A DNA stretch of 64,000 nt from assembly GCF_004101865.1 (NCBI RefSeq), contig NZ_CP026118.1, positions 2,001,001-2,065,000 on the forward strand, given 5' to 3'. The position numbers were made by a program, and so were the translations under genes. Below are positions 1-7,892 of the stretch, one piece after another (the stretch's first letter is position 1; each line of letters begins with the position of its first letter). Source of the DNA: Halobacillus litoralis (GTDB lineage: Bacteria > Bacillota > Bacilli > Bacillales > Halobacillaceae). The notes beneath the pieces are model-generated. The model saw only the letters and a list, made by a program, of their open reading frames with translations. It was not told where the DNA came from and searched no databases.

Positions 1-890
1 TGACCGCGCTCAGGCTTCACGAATGGGAACGGTGCGACGTACTCTACATCTTTGAATTCGCTCCCTTTATGTTTGGAAATGACTTCATATTCTTCACCAA
101 GGTTCTTCTCAGCCAATGCTTCAGCGACAATAAACACTTCGCCGTCTTTCTTCGCCTTGATGTAATCAAGATCAGCGTGCACCGCTAATGTGACATTTGC
201 CGGCAAAGTCCAGGGAGTTGTCGTCCAGCCAAGGAAAAATTCGTTCTCAGTCCCTTTCACTTTGAACTTCGCCGTTGCAGATAGATCCTTCACGTCCTCA
301 TATCCCTGAGCCACTTCGTGGGAACTCAATGTCGTCTGACAGCTCGGGCAGTATGGAGTGACGCGATGTCCCTTAGACAAAAGATCCCGCTTATGCAGGT
401 CGCTTAAGATGTACCAAACACTTTCGATGTAACGATTTTGCAACGTGACATATGGATCATCCATGTCGAGCCAATAACCGATGGATTCTGTGAATTCTCG
501 CCACTCTTTTTCGTAATTAAAGACACTTTCCTTACACTTTTCGATGAACTTTTCTACACCATACTCTTCAATTTGCTGCTTTCCGGAGATGCCAAGCTGC
601 TTCTCTACTTCAAGCTCTACAGGCAGACCATGGGTATCCCAGCCACCTTTTCGCAGAACCTGGTAACCTTGCATCGTCTTGTAACGTCCAACAAAGTCCT
701 TGATTACACGCCCGAGGACATGACCTGCGTGCGGGAGGCCGTTGGCTGTGGGAGGACCTTCATAAAAGACAAAAGTCTCTTTCCCTTCGCGCTCATCCAT
801 CGAGCGCTTGAATACGTCTTCTGAATTCCAGTAATCTTTGACACGGTTTTCGCGGTCTAAAGCCGCTTCTTTAGTATTCACACTACGCAT
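1..890 (-). CDS. ileS: Isoleucyl-tRNA synthetase, IleS2 type, N-terminal part (runs off the window)
   Basis: Class I aminoacyl-tRNA synthetase charging tRNA-Ile in the cytoplasm. The reverse strand reads from ATG at 888-890, preceded by a strong GAGGTGG ribosome binding site, and stays open to base 1, giving about 296 N-terminal residues. The ATP-binding region reads [10 protein letters not shown] then LPHAGHVLG (the HxGH signature), followed by [11 protein letters not shown] and the start of the CP1 editing insertion with [17 protein letters not shown]. This N-terminus and the PPTANGxPHAGH wording match the eukaryote-like IleS2 class rather than the usual Bacillus IleS1, which has PPYANGDIHMGH. 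IleS2 enzymes are generally less sensitive to mupirocin; for this protein that is inference. The gene sits behind its own T-box leader. The catalytic KMSKS part lies outside the window. Confidence 0.93.
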   Translation of the reverse strand, partial: MRSVNTKEAALDRENRVKDYWNSEDVFKRSMDEREGKETFVFYEGPPTANGLPHAGHVLGRVIKDFVGRYKTMQGYQVLRKGGWDTHGLPVELEVEKQLGISGKQQIEEYGVEKFIEKCKESVFNYEKEWREFTESIGYWLDMDDPYVTLQNRYIESVWYILSDLHKRDLLSKGHRVTPYCPSCQTTLSSHEVAQGYEDVKDLSATAKFKVKGTENEFFLGWTTTPWTLPANVTLAVHADLDYIKAKKDGEVFIVAEALAEKNLGEEYEVISKHKGSEFKDVEYVAPFPFVKPERG

Positions 891-1030
891 TACTTCCACC
901 TCTTACCCTTTTATATTTTTATATTGGCTTTGTAAAACCGTTGGGACATATGCATTCCAGGAAGAAAACACATTTCCATTATGCTTTTAAGCTTGTCGAA
1001 TCAAGCAAGGACATTTCAATGCCACATAAA

Positions 1031-1288
1031 TAAAAAAATCCGCCCCTGAAAAATTCAGGGACGGATGTCATTCCGCGGTACCACCCATATTCCGTGCGAT
1101 AAATGCACGACACTTGGTTCATAAAACGGATAACGGCCGCCAACCGGTTCTCCCTACTCTAATCATTTCAGCAGAACTTCTCAGAGATGATCTTCAGCAA
1201 TAAGCTGTCATCGCTTTTCACCAACCAGCGACTCTCTATAGACAGAATTAAAGCATACTCTTCTCGTCAACGAAACTATACGTATCTT
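1031..1288 (-). promoter_or_regulatory. T-box riboswitch leader (isoleucine) of ileS
   Basis: On the reverse strand the conserved T-box sequence GGGTGGTACCGCGG is at 1086-1073, followed by a terminator hairpin (ATCCGTCCCTGAA / TTCAGGGGCGGAT, 1066-1038) and a run of seven U residues. Upstream sequence can form stem I. A likely specifier codon AUC (Ile), followed by A, sits near 1191-1189 in GAAGAUCAUCUC. Uncharged tRNA-Ile would stabilise the antiterminator and allow ileS transcription. The specifier position is inferred by eye, not by folding. Confidence 0.9.
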
Positions 1289-1294
1289 CTCCAT

Positions 1295-1323
1295 ATCGTA
1301 CAATGTAATTTGTTGTATGTCAA
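1295..1323 (-). promoter_or_regulatory. Promoter of the ileS T-box leader
   Basis: On the reverse strand, TTGACA (1323-1318), a 17-nt spacer and TACGAT (1300-1295) form a near-consensus sigma-A promoter. It lies directly upstream of the T-box leader. Confidence 0.75.
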
Positions 1324-1483
1324 AGCATTACTGCCTTCATCCTCGCCCATTTTCTGTCGTCCTATACATGATAAATATCCAATTCACTCTTCGAATCACT
1401 TTTGATTTAAATATGGTATTATCCCTTATCGCCTTTTATGCTTACAATGATAGTAATTCAATATATAGAAAGCAGGCGATCAT

Positions 1484-2257
1484 ATGTCAGAAGATATAAA
1501 GCGTGTCGTGAAAGAAGCTTTTTCTAAAAGCAAGGAATCTTATGTACAAAGCTCAACACATAAGAGTCAATCAGACCTCGACTTGATCACTGAATGGCTT
1601 GAACCAGAAAACAAATGGCAAGCTCTTGATATCGCAACTGGCGGCGGGCATGTAGCCAAAACTCTAAGTCGATCTGTCGGGACTGTATTTGCCACAGATC
1701 TCACTAAAGACATGCTGCAAAACACCGCCCGTCACCTGAAAGAGCAGCATAACATCTATTATATCGTCGCAGATGCGGAAGAGTTGCCGTTCCTTGATGA
1801 AAGTTTTGATGTAATTACATGTCGGATTGCTCCACACCACTTCCCTTCTCCCTCCAAATTCATAGAAGAAACGCATCGTGTTCTTAAACCAGATGGACGG
1901 TTTTTGATGATTGATAATGTAGCACCAGAAGACGAACAACTCGATAATTTTTACAATACGTTTGAGAAAAAACGTGACCCCAGTCATGTGAGAGCTTTGA
2001 AAATTTCAGAATGGCAAAATTATTTAGAGAAACATAACCTTACGATAAATAAACAACTTTCTAGAAAAAAACGGCTCCCTTTCAGAGAATGGGTGACGCG
2101 GATCCTTTCTGCCACAGAGGAGCATCAGGCAGTGGAAATCCTTATGCGCCAAGCACCAAATACGTTCAAGACATACTTCTCTATAACCGAAAAGGAAGAC
2201 TGTATTGAAAGTTTCTCGATTGATGAATGGATGGTCCTCGCCCAAAAAGATTCCTGA
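1484..2257 (+). CDS. Class I SAM-dependent methyltransferase
   Basis: Soluble methyltransferase of the UbiE/YcgJ-like class I family, 257 residues; the substrate cannot be told. SAM-binding motif I is clear as ALDIATGGGHVAKTLS (about residues 48-63). An acidic residue follows at the end of strand 2 (FATDLTKDML), then ADAEELPFLDESFDVITCR, the usual motif II/III region, and VLKPDGRFLMIDNV after it. The start follows a weak AGGCGAT-like ribosome binding site; no better start is near. It is divergent from ileS, 43 nt before the next gene's ribosome binding region, and not obviously linked to the oxidase genes downstream. Confidence 0.85.
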   Translation: MSEDIKRVVKEAFSKSKESYVQSSTHKSQSDLDLITEWLEPENKWQALDIATGGGHVAKTLSRSVGTVFATDLTKDMLQNTARHLKEQHNIYYIVADAEELPFLDESFDVITCRIAPHHFPSPSKFIEETHRVLKPDGRFLMIDNVAPEDEQLDNFYNTFEKKRDPSHVRALKISEWQNYLEKHNLTINKQLSRKKRLPFREWVTRILSATEEHQAVEILMRQAPNTFKTYFSITEKEDCIESFSIDEWMVLAQKDS

Positions 2258-2326
2258 TCAAGTATAATCCCACTTCACATAGGAAAAATAAGCTAGGTAT
2301 TGAATTTGCTAGTGAGGTGGAAATCC

Positions 2327-3658
2327 ATGGATATCGTCGTTATGGCCCGCGCCCTGTTTGGAACGTCTCTCGGCTTCCATATCATTTATGCTACTATCGG
2401 TGTCGGATTACCTGTCATGATCATCATCGCAGAAGTCATGCACATGATTAAAAAAGATTCAGATTACGCTTTGATGGCGAAACGATGGACGAAAGGTTTT
2501 GCTATTTTGCTAGCTGTGTCTATTGCATCAGGAACCATTGTCGGTGTTATGATCTCCCTACTATTTCCGGATTTCATGGAGATTGTCGGTCAAGTCATTG
2601 CCCTGCCTTTTCAAATGGAGATCTTTGCCTTCCTTATCGAAGCGGTCTTCATGTCCATCTATCTGTATGCTGCCGATCGCCTTCCACCCACCCTGCGCTT
2701 GATCAGTATCATTTCTGTAGCGCTGGGAGCGACCGCTTCGGCCATCCTTATCACAGACGTTCACGCCTGGATGAACACCCCTGCCGGCTTCTCAATCACT
2801 CCAGACGGGGAAGTGACGGACGTCAATACGTGGGCGGCTTTCTTCAACCCAAGCTTCGGGGTGACAGCTGTCCATGTGACTCTTTCCGCCTATATGACAG
2901 TAGCATTTTTGGTTGCTTCCATAGCGGCGCTAAGGCTAATGAAAAGAAGAATTTCCACAGCAGAGCGTAATTATCATAAAAAAGCACTCTCGATCGCTTT
3001 ATATTTCGGTGCATTGATGTCTTTGGCGACAGCGATCAATGGTCATGAAACGGCCCAGATGCTGCACGAATATAACCCTCGTAAATTAGCGGCTGCTGAA
3101 GGACTGTTCGAAACGACCCGCTACGCCCCTCTTTCCATAGGCGGCTATACCTCCCTTGAGGATCAGCGGGTCAAATACGCTGTCGAGGTCCCCTCTGGAT
3201 TGAGTTTTTTAGCGGGTGACCGGTTTGATACAGAAGTGATCGGTTTGAATGAATATCCAGAAGAACTATGGCCTCCCCTTTATATACACATCCTTTTCAA
3301 TGTGATGGTCGGCATCGGTTCTGTACTGATTCTCGTGGCATTTACAGCCCTGTTTTGGAAGCTTATCTTAAAAAAAGAGCTGCCGAACTGGCTGCTCGCT
3401 ACCCTTGTCGTCAGTGGTCCACTCGCAATGATCGCGATTGAAGCCGGCTGGTGTTTCAGCTGTATCGGACGACAGCCATGGACAATCAACGACGTACTGC
3501 GTACAGAAGATGCCGCCACTAAATCAAATAGTGTGGGCTTCCTCTTCTATTTGTTCATGACTCTTTATATTACGCTATTATTTGTCACCGGATTTGTCAT
3601 GAAGTACTACTTCAAACGGAATCCCGTGAGCAATGATTTGAGTTCCCAGCCCCACTGA
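2327..3658 (+). CDS. cydA: Cytochrome bd-type quinol oxidase subunit I (YthA/CioA-like)
   Basis: Haem-bearing membrane subunit of a cytochrome bd-type terminal oxidase that oxidises quinol and reduces oxygen at the plasma membrane. 443 residues with about nine membrane segments. Expected haem-ligand histidines are present: H18 in GFHIIYATIG and H183 in TAVHVTLSAY. E98 and E105 match the conserved acidic pair, and GRQPWT (about 380) is the family signature. The length and short quinol loop resemble B. subtilis YthA and cyanide-insensitive CioA more than CydA of the cydABCD operon; this is from memory. The ATG at 2327 was chosen over an in-frame upstream ATG because GAGGTGG lies 7 nt before it. 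It is followed 16 nt later by subunit II. No Rex-type site is visible upstream. Confidence 0.9.
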   Translation: MDIVVMARALFGTSLGFHIIYATIGVGLPVMIIIAEVMHMIKKDSDYALMAKRWTKGFAILLAVSIASGTIVGVMISLLFPDFMEIVGQVIALPFQMEIFAFLIEAVFMSIYLYAADRLPPTLRLISIISVALGATASAILITDVHAWMNTPAGFSITPDGEVTDVNTWAAFFNPSFGVTAVHVTLSAYMTVAFLVASIAALRLMKRRISTAERNYHKKALSIALYFGALMSLATAINGHETAQMLHEYNPRKLAAAEGLFETTRYAPLSIGGYTSLEDQRVKYAVEVPSGLSFLAGDRFDTEVIGLNEYPEELWPPLYIHILFNVMVGIGSVLILVAFTALFWKLILKKELPNWLLATLVVSGPLAMIAIEAGWCFSCIGRQPWTINDVLRTEDAATKSNSVGFLFYLFMTLYITLLFVTGFVMKYYFKRNPVSNDLSSQPH

Positions 3659-3674
3659 GAAAGGACAGACATCT

Positions 3675-4700
3675 ATGGAAGCATCTACTTTAGCCATCAC
3701 CATATTATGGAGTTTACTTTTCGTTTACGCGATCCTGGGCTCCCTGGATTTCGGGGCAGGGTTTTGGGGAATGATTTATGGCAAAAACAACGAGACAGGT
3801 GCTTCGCAAATCGCTAACCGATTTCTCTCCCCGACATGGGAAGTGACGAACGTTTTCCTTGTTATTTTCGTGGTATCCGTAGTCATGTTTTTCCCCTTTG
3901 CAACCACGTTGTTAGGGAGCATCCTCTTAGTGCCGGTCGCCCTTGTCCTGCTTTTACTGACGGTTCGGACAACATTCATGGTCTTCCAGCACCATGCTGA
4001 TAAATATAAAGATACATTGAGGATCACTTCAGGATGCACTGGTTTGATCATCCCCGCCTTACTCGTCAGTATTTTACCTATTACCCTCGGCGGTTTTGTC
4101 AGCTTTGAAAACGAGTACCCGCGCTTACAATACGTGGAGCTCCTCACACATCCCACCCTGTATATGCACATCGCGTTCGGACTCTCAACAGAGCTGTTCA
4201 TTTCAGCCGTTTTTTTGATGGATTATGCAAAAGAAGCAGATGATTGGAGCGCATCTCACACGTTTCGAAAACATGCCATTTGGCTGGGGCCAGTGAGTAT
4301 AGCCGTGGCAATGTTGACAATTGGAACATTCCCTTCAGAAGCCTCATGGGTTGTTGAAAACATCCAAGAAAATTGGCTGTTGTTCGGTTTCTCGCTTTTG
4401 TTCTTTTTGGTCGGCTACGCTTTTCTGTTTATCAAAAAAAAGGACGGGCAGCGAGGACAGTCGCGGATGGCAGTCATCTTCATCATTCTTCAATATGCTG
4501 TCGCTATCTATGCTTACGGATCGGCTCACCTTCCATATTTAATCTATCCTGATTTGACGGTGGAAGACGGATTTACAAGCCCGGATATTTTCTATCAAAT
4601 GTTGATCGTCTATGGAGCAGGATTTGGAATTTTGATTCCTGCATTCATCCTTTTCTGGCGACTCTTCCTGAAAGACCGCCGTTACTTGAAACAAGAATGA
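3675..4700 (+). CDS. cydB: Cytochrome bd-type quinol oxidase subunit II (YthB-like)
   Basis: Second membrane subunit of the same oxidase, 341 residues with about eight hydrophobic segments. The N-terminus contains the CydB-typical SLDFGAGFWGMIYG and NRFLSPTWEVTNVFLVIF. An AAAGGA ribosome binding site sits in the 16-nt gap after cydA, so the two form one operon. The maturation exporter genes cydD and cydC are not adjacent; they lie at 53600-57030. No cydX-like small ORF was recognised after it. Confidence 0.88.
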   Translation: MEASTLAITILWSLLFVYAILGSLDFGAGFWGMIYGKNNETGASQIANRFLSPTWEVTNVFLVIFVVSVVMFFPFATTLLGSILLVPVALVLLLLTVRTTFMVFQHHADKYKDTLRITSGCTGLIIPALLVSILPITLGGFVSFENEYPRLQYVELLTHPTLYMHIAFGLSTELFISAVFLMDYAKEADDWSASHTFRKHAIWLGPVSIAVAMLTIGTFPSEASWVVENIQENWLLFGFSLLFFLVGYAFLFIKKKDGQRGQSRMAVIFIILQYAVAIYAYGSAHLPYLIYPDLTVEDGFTSPDIFYQMLIVYGAGFGILIPAFILFWRLFLKDRRYLKQE

Positions 4701-4710
4701 TCCATATGTG

Positions 4711-4980
4711 GAAGCGCCTTAAGCTTGTCGAGGCTAGGCGCTGGAACAAGGTGTTGCTTCCTTAACACAAGATAACCACAGGCTGAAATGTCGTGATATC
4801 CCAAAACAAGGTTAGGACAAAACGATAACGGCCACTCAAGAACAGTAGAGTAGAATGGACAAAATGAAGCGTAGGCAACATACGTAGACTCCCTCCAGCG
4901 GGAGCAGCACGAGCGGAAGACCCCGGAAGAAAGCGGTCTTTGCTTTCTGAGGAGGCTGAGGTATGCATTTATGGCTTCCT
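4711..4980. repeat. Degenerate Bacillaceae-type intergenic repeat
   Basis: Non-coding stretch after cydB. It starts with GAAGCGCCTTAAGCTTGTCG, a short motif related to TTAAGCTTGTCGA at 985-998 and, inverted, to TCGACAAGCTAAAGC near 40590. It ends with a GC-rich purine-skewed part (AGCGGAAGACCCCGGAAG, then GAGGAGGCTGAGG). Similar intergenic sequences recur in halophilic Bacillaceae as I recall them. Short ORFs across it have no ribosome binding site or family likeness. Confidence 0.5.
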
Positions 4981-4984
4981 AAAG

Positions 4985-5014
4985 AAAACCCGAACGAATA
5001 TTCGTTCGGGTTTT
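4985..5014. terminator. Palindromic terminator after cydAB
   Basis: Perfect 30-bp palindrome, AAAACCCGAACGAAT followed by its exact reverse complement, ending in TTTT. It probably terminates cydAB. The hairpin has almost no loop, so its outer part does the work. Confidence 0.6.
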
Positions 5015-5205
5015 CTAGCGGAAAAATTCTTTTGTCCCAGCTTCGCTTTTGTTATGAAAGTTACACGGACCTTCCAAAAGGGTACATACAACTACCTATT
5101 CATACATGACAATAAGCAAGTGGCTTGCCATTGCGAGGTATAAAAGCAAACCTTTAAAGTGATTTTACGCCACGATATTCCAGACCCAAATAAAGGAGAG
5201 AAACA

Positions 5206-6159
5206 ATGCAGGAATTGACTAATGATTACCTGGAAGAAGCCATTGAAGACAGCAGGCCCTATGCCGCTAACGGGGACGTCAACATGAATATCCCCGAATA
5301 CGATGAAACCATAAAAGATCATCTAGGCGTCTCTATCATTACGACAAATGGTGAATGCTATGCTGCTGGGGATACAACACAGTATGTCCCGATGCAGAGC
5401 ACTTCGAAAATCATCGGGTTGATGGTCGCCTTGCAAGACTTTGGAAAAGACCGGGTGTTTCAAACAGTTGGAATGGAGCCGATGGGCGACTTTTTCAACT
5501 CCATCAGCCAACTCGAATCCTACGATACGAGCAAACCATTCAATCCGATGATCAATGCGGGAGCAATTGCAGTCGCGGCGCTCATCAAAGGAAAAGACGT
5601 TGAGACACGATTTGAGCGATATATGAACTTTCTTCGGAAAATCACGAATCACGATCAGTTGGAAATAAGTGAAGAAGTTTATAAATCGGAAAAAGCAAAT
5701 GGTGCGCGAAACCGTTCCCTTGCCTATTTCATGCAAAGTACCGGAACGTTAGTTACTAATGTAGAAGAAGCTCTCGACCTTTACTACCGGATGAATTCCG
5801 TCATGATGCGCTGTGAGGATTTCGCCCGTGTCGGCCTATTCCTCGCTAAGGGGGATTACAATCCGGAAAGTGATGAACGGTTAATTCCCGCACACCATCT
5901 GCGTACAGTCAAAGCGATCATAATGTCTTCTGGCATGTACAACTCTTCCGGTCATTATGCGGTCGAAGCGGGTTTCCCTTGTAAAAGCGGGGTTTCTGGA
6001 AGCATCATCGGTACAATCCCAGGAAATATGGGTGTCGGCATCGTAGGACCGGCTATTGATGAAAAAGGCAATAGCACAGCAGGCGGTGCTTTGATCAAAA
6101 AACTTTCACAGGACTTGGAACTGAATATGTTCGGTCTTGAGAACACGGATGGAAGGTGA
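5206..6159 (+). CDS. glsA: Glutaminase A
   Basis: Serine-type glutaminase hydrolysing L-glutamine to glutamate and ammonia in the cytoplasm, 317 residues, normal for the YbgJ/GlsA1 family. The catalytic SxxK motif is STSK (about residues 66-69). The beta-lactamase-like fold signatures NPMINAGA and the glycine-rich KSGVSGSIIG are present. The start follows AAAGGAG at a good distance. In B. subtilis ybgJ is paired with a glutamine transporter; here it stands alone, with a small DUF4385 gene directly behind it whose start region touches the glsA stop. A role in glutamate supply for osmoadaptation is plausible but inferred. Confidence 0.93.
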   Translation: MQELTNDYLEEAIEDSRPYAANGDVNMNIPEYDETIKDHLGVSIITTNGECYAAGDTTQYVPMQSTSKIIGLMVALQDFGKDRVFQTVGMEPMGDFFNSISQLESYDTSKPFNPMINAGAIAVAALIKGKDVETRFERYMNFLRKITNHDQLEISEEVYKSEKANGARNRSLAYFMQSTGTLVTNVEEALDLYYRMNSVMMRCEDFARVGLFLAKGDYNPESDERLIPAHHLRTVKAIIMSSGMYNSSGHYAVEAGFPCKSGVSGSIIGTIPGNMGVGIVGPAIDEKGNSTAGGALIKKLSQDLELNMFGLENTDGR

Positions 6160-6164
6160 ACGGG

Positions 6165-6610
6165 ATGCCTTTTAATTACGATATCGATTTTGAAAATACT
6201 GACTTTCGGATAAAACCGGAAAAATACCGAGTCGGCAGAGGGGAACAATGTGTTTACTTGTGGAAACCTATAAAAGTGAGATCCTCCCCCATTGGAGATT
6301 CAAAACACCTGAAATCGCAAAGGAGTCCTCTGAGAAAATTCATCAAATGTTTCTAGGGTATAAAGAAGGAAATGATTTCGTCGGCATGGACATGGCGCGG
6401 AAATTTTTGCAAATGGGGTACACACGCGCGCGCAGGTATGCCAACTATAAAGGCGGAAAAAAATACGATGATCACGGTGAAATCAGGAAGCGGGACATCG
6501 ATGAAGAAAAGGCTGAATCCGCGCGCATCTTTGAAGAGAAATGGATAAAAGCCCGTGAAGATGACGTGTATTTGAAAAAGAAAAAAGCACACCTGAAACA
6601 GTACGGATAA
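6165..6610 (+). pseudogene. DUF4385 family protein, broken by a frameshift
   Basis: Two overlapping reading frames together make one DUF4385-like protein of about 148 residues. The first runs from ATG 6165 (or GTG 6156) as MPFNYDIDFENTDFRIKPEK..RVGRGEQ. The second continues as LLVETYKSEILPHWRFKTPE to the stop at 6610. The switch is at about 6250-6256; adding one T to the TTT run at 6252-6254 restores GEQ-x-V-LLVE. The ribosome binding site GGAAGG at 6151-6156 overlaps the end of glsA, suggesting coupled translation. Function of the family is unknown to me. The single missing base may be a sequencing error or a real recent inactivation. Confidence 0.75.
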
Positions 6611-6612
6611 GA

Positions 6613-6677
6613 TTGACATTTTCGGTTTTCAAACGTAGGATAACATTAACCCGAGTGAACTTATCGGGATAATGTTA
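6613..6677 (+). promoter_or_regulatory. Promoter with overlapping palindromic operator
   Basis: TTGACA (6613-6618), 17-nt spacer and TAGGAT (6636-6641) form a good sigma-A promoter. From the last -10 base onward lies an inverted repeat, TAACATTAACCCGA (6641-6654) and TCGGGATAATGTTA (6664-6677), matching at 13 of 14 positions with a 9-nt centre. It covers the expected transcription start and is not followed by T residues, so it looks like a repressor site rather than a terminator. The repressor is not identified. Confidence 0.65.
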
Positions 6678-6694
6678 AACGAGGAGAACACCTT

Positions 6695-7027
6695 ATGAAA
6701 TCCTTCCCCCTATTCCTAAGTCTTATTTTTATGATCGCCTCCTGGGCAATGGGCTCCTACTTCCTTTCTGTCATCTATACTCCTACTATCATCGTTCCGC
6801 TCTTCAATGAATTTATTTGGATGAGAGATTACCAGGGAATGCTCGGTTTGACTACCTTCTTATCTTTGCTTACAGTTCCTTTAATTACCTACATGTTCAA
6901 ACAAAGGAACCGTATAACAAAAAGGAGAATGTGGTACAGTATCGTATTCACTACCCACATTTTCTGGCTTGGAACCATAGCTATCCAGTTGAAAACTGTC
7001 GCATTCAATTTAGGAATTTGTCATTGA
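6695..7027 (+). CDS. Small membrane protein of unknown function
   Basis: 110 residues with three to four hydrophobic segments (about 5-25, 47-67 and 80-100) and a basic loop, KQRNRITKRR, between the later ones. I do not recognise the family. AACGAGGAG 10 nt before the ATG is a strong ribosome binding site, and the promoter/operator at 6613-6677 is just upstream, so expression is likely and regulated. A further small gene follows after 58 nt and may be cotranscribed. Confidence 0.75.
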   Translation: MKSFPLFLSLIFMIASWAMGSYFLSVIYTPTIIVPLFNEFIWMRDYQGMLGLTTFLSLLTVPLITYMFKQRNRITKRRMWYSIVFTTHIFWLGTIAIQLKTVAFNLGICH

Positions 7028-7085
7028 TTGGAAGGTATTCCCACTTCCTTATTGAATGTTAATTCAAATAAGGGGGATTCCACAT

Positions 7086-7490
7086 ATGACATTTGAAGTG
7101 TTCTTTAAAAAATTCAAAGAAAAAGCACGTCGGCAGGATTTGGACTTCTTAAAGGAGACAATCTCTAAAGAATTGAAAGCTAGGGAAATCCGTAGTGGTG
7201 AAATTGTTGATTACCATTATGATGATTCCATTGAGGGGTGGCGCCAGGCTTTTGATTATTTTGCCGACAAGGACATGGATTGGATCTATACCGATAACAC
7301 GATCATCCCATTGAATCAAAATGAATGGCTTGCCTCATTCTGGGTATCGATAAGACTCGATGGGGAACTTTTGGAAACGTCCAACCTGTTCTTCAATACC
7401 TTTCAAAATCAAGATGGGAAATGGCAGCTCGTACGCACTTATATTGAGGCTGGTGTCAAAAACCCTGATTCAGCAAAAGTCTGCTCATAA
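7086..7490 (+). CDS. Small soluble protein of unknown function (possibly NTF2-like)
   Basis: 134 residues from ATG 7086, chosen because AAGGGGGAT lies 8 nt upstream; a longer frame opens at 7056 without a site. Predicted cytoplasmic. The layout, an N-terminal helix (FFKKFKEKARRQDLDFLKE) followed by alternating strands with WLASFWVSIRLDGELLETSNLF and a QDGKWQLVRTYIE end, resembles an NTF2/SnoaL-like cone fold, but that is a guess from pattern alone. It may share the upstream promoter with the membrane protein gene. Confidence 0.7.
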   Translation: MTFEVFFKKFKEKARRQDLDFLKETISKELKAREIRSGEIVDYHYDDSIEGWRQAFDYFADKDMDWIYTDNTIIPLNQNEWLASFWVSIRLDGELLETSNLFFNTFQNQDGKWQLVRTYIEAGVKNPDSAKVCS

Positions 7491-7544
7491 CGAGGAGGCT
7501 TTTTTACCATTTTCAAAATTATACAAAAAAATTCTTCTGACATA

Positions 7545-7573
7545 TTGTCAAAACATTCTGAGTAGTGTAGAGT
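7545..7573 (+). promoter_or_regulatory. Promoter of the methionine operon
   Basis: TTGTCA (7545-7550), 17-nt spacer, TAGAGT (7568-7573). Transcription would start near 7580, about 27 nt before the S-box aptamer. Confidence 0.6.
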
Positions 7574-7606
7574 AGTCAGCAACATTTAATAAAAACACAA
7601 TTGAAT

Positions 7607-7765
7607 TTCTTATCAAGAGAGGCAGAGGGACTGGCCCTGTGAAGCCTCAGCAACCACTGGTATACCCAGAAAGGTGCTAACTCCAGCAAGTTGTCGATCA
7701 ACTTGAAAGATAAGAAGAAGGACCGAAACCACAAAGTCTTCTTCTTAAAGAAGGCTTTTTTTATT
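7607..7765 (+). promoter_or_regulatory. SAM-I (S-box) riboswitch with terminator
   Basis: Canonical S-box: P1 strands TTCTTATC (7607-7614) and GATAAGAA (7709-7716), then AGAGAGGCAGAGGGACTGGC, CCTCAGCAACC and GGTGCTAACTCCAGCAAG. The expression platform AAGTCTTCTT / AAGAAGGCTT plus a T run (7734-7765) is an intrinsic terminator. The upstream TAAGAAGAAG can pair with its 5' side as antiterminator. High SAM should stop transcription of metI-metC-yitJ-metH. Confidence 0.96.
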
Positions 7766-7892
7766 TTATTTTTTGAACGATTAAATTTTAACAGCCTTAG
7801 CTGGAACCACCTTCCTTATTCAACAATCGGGAATTGGTAGAAGCTCAACACTCTGATTCAACTATAAACATGAAGCGAAAAGGAGCATCCAA

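Noticed and set aside
1187..1499. Two short plus-strand ORFs over the ileS leader
   Set aside because: They run antisense through the T-box and its promoter, have no ribosome binding site and no family likeness.
2227..2326. Rex-type site upstream of cydA
   Set aside because: Only a loose CACTTCACAT was found; no TTGTGAA half-site pairs with it, so no operator is claimed.
4762..5143. Short ORFs on both strands after cydB
   Set aside because: They lie in the repeat and palindromic terminator region, without ribosome binding sites.
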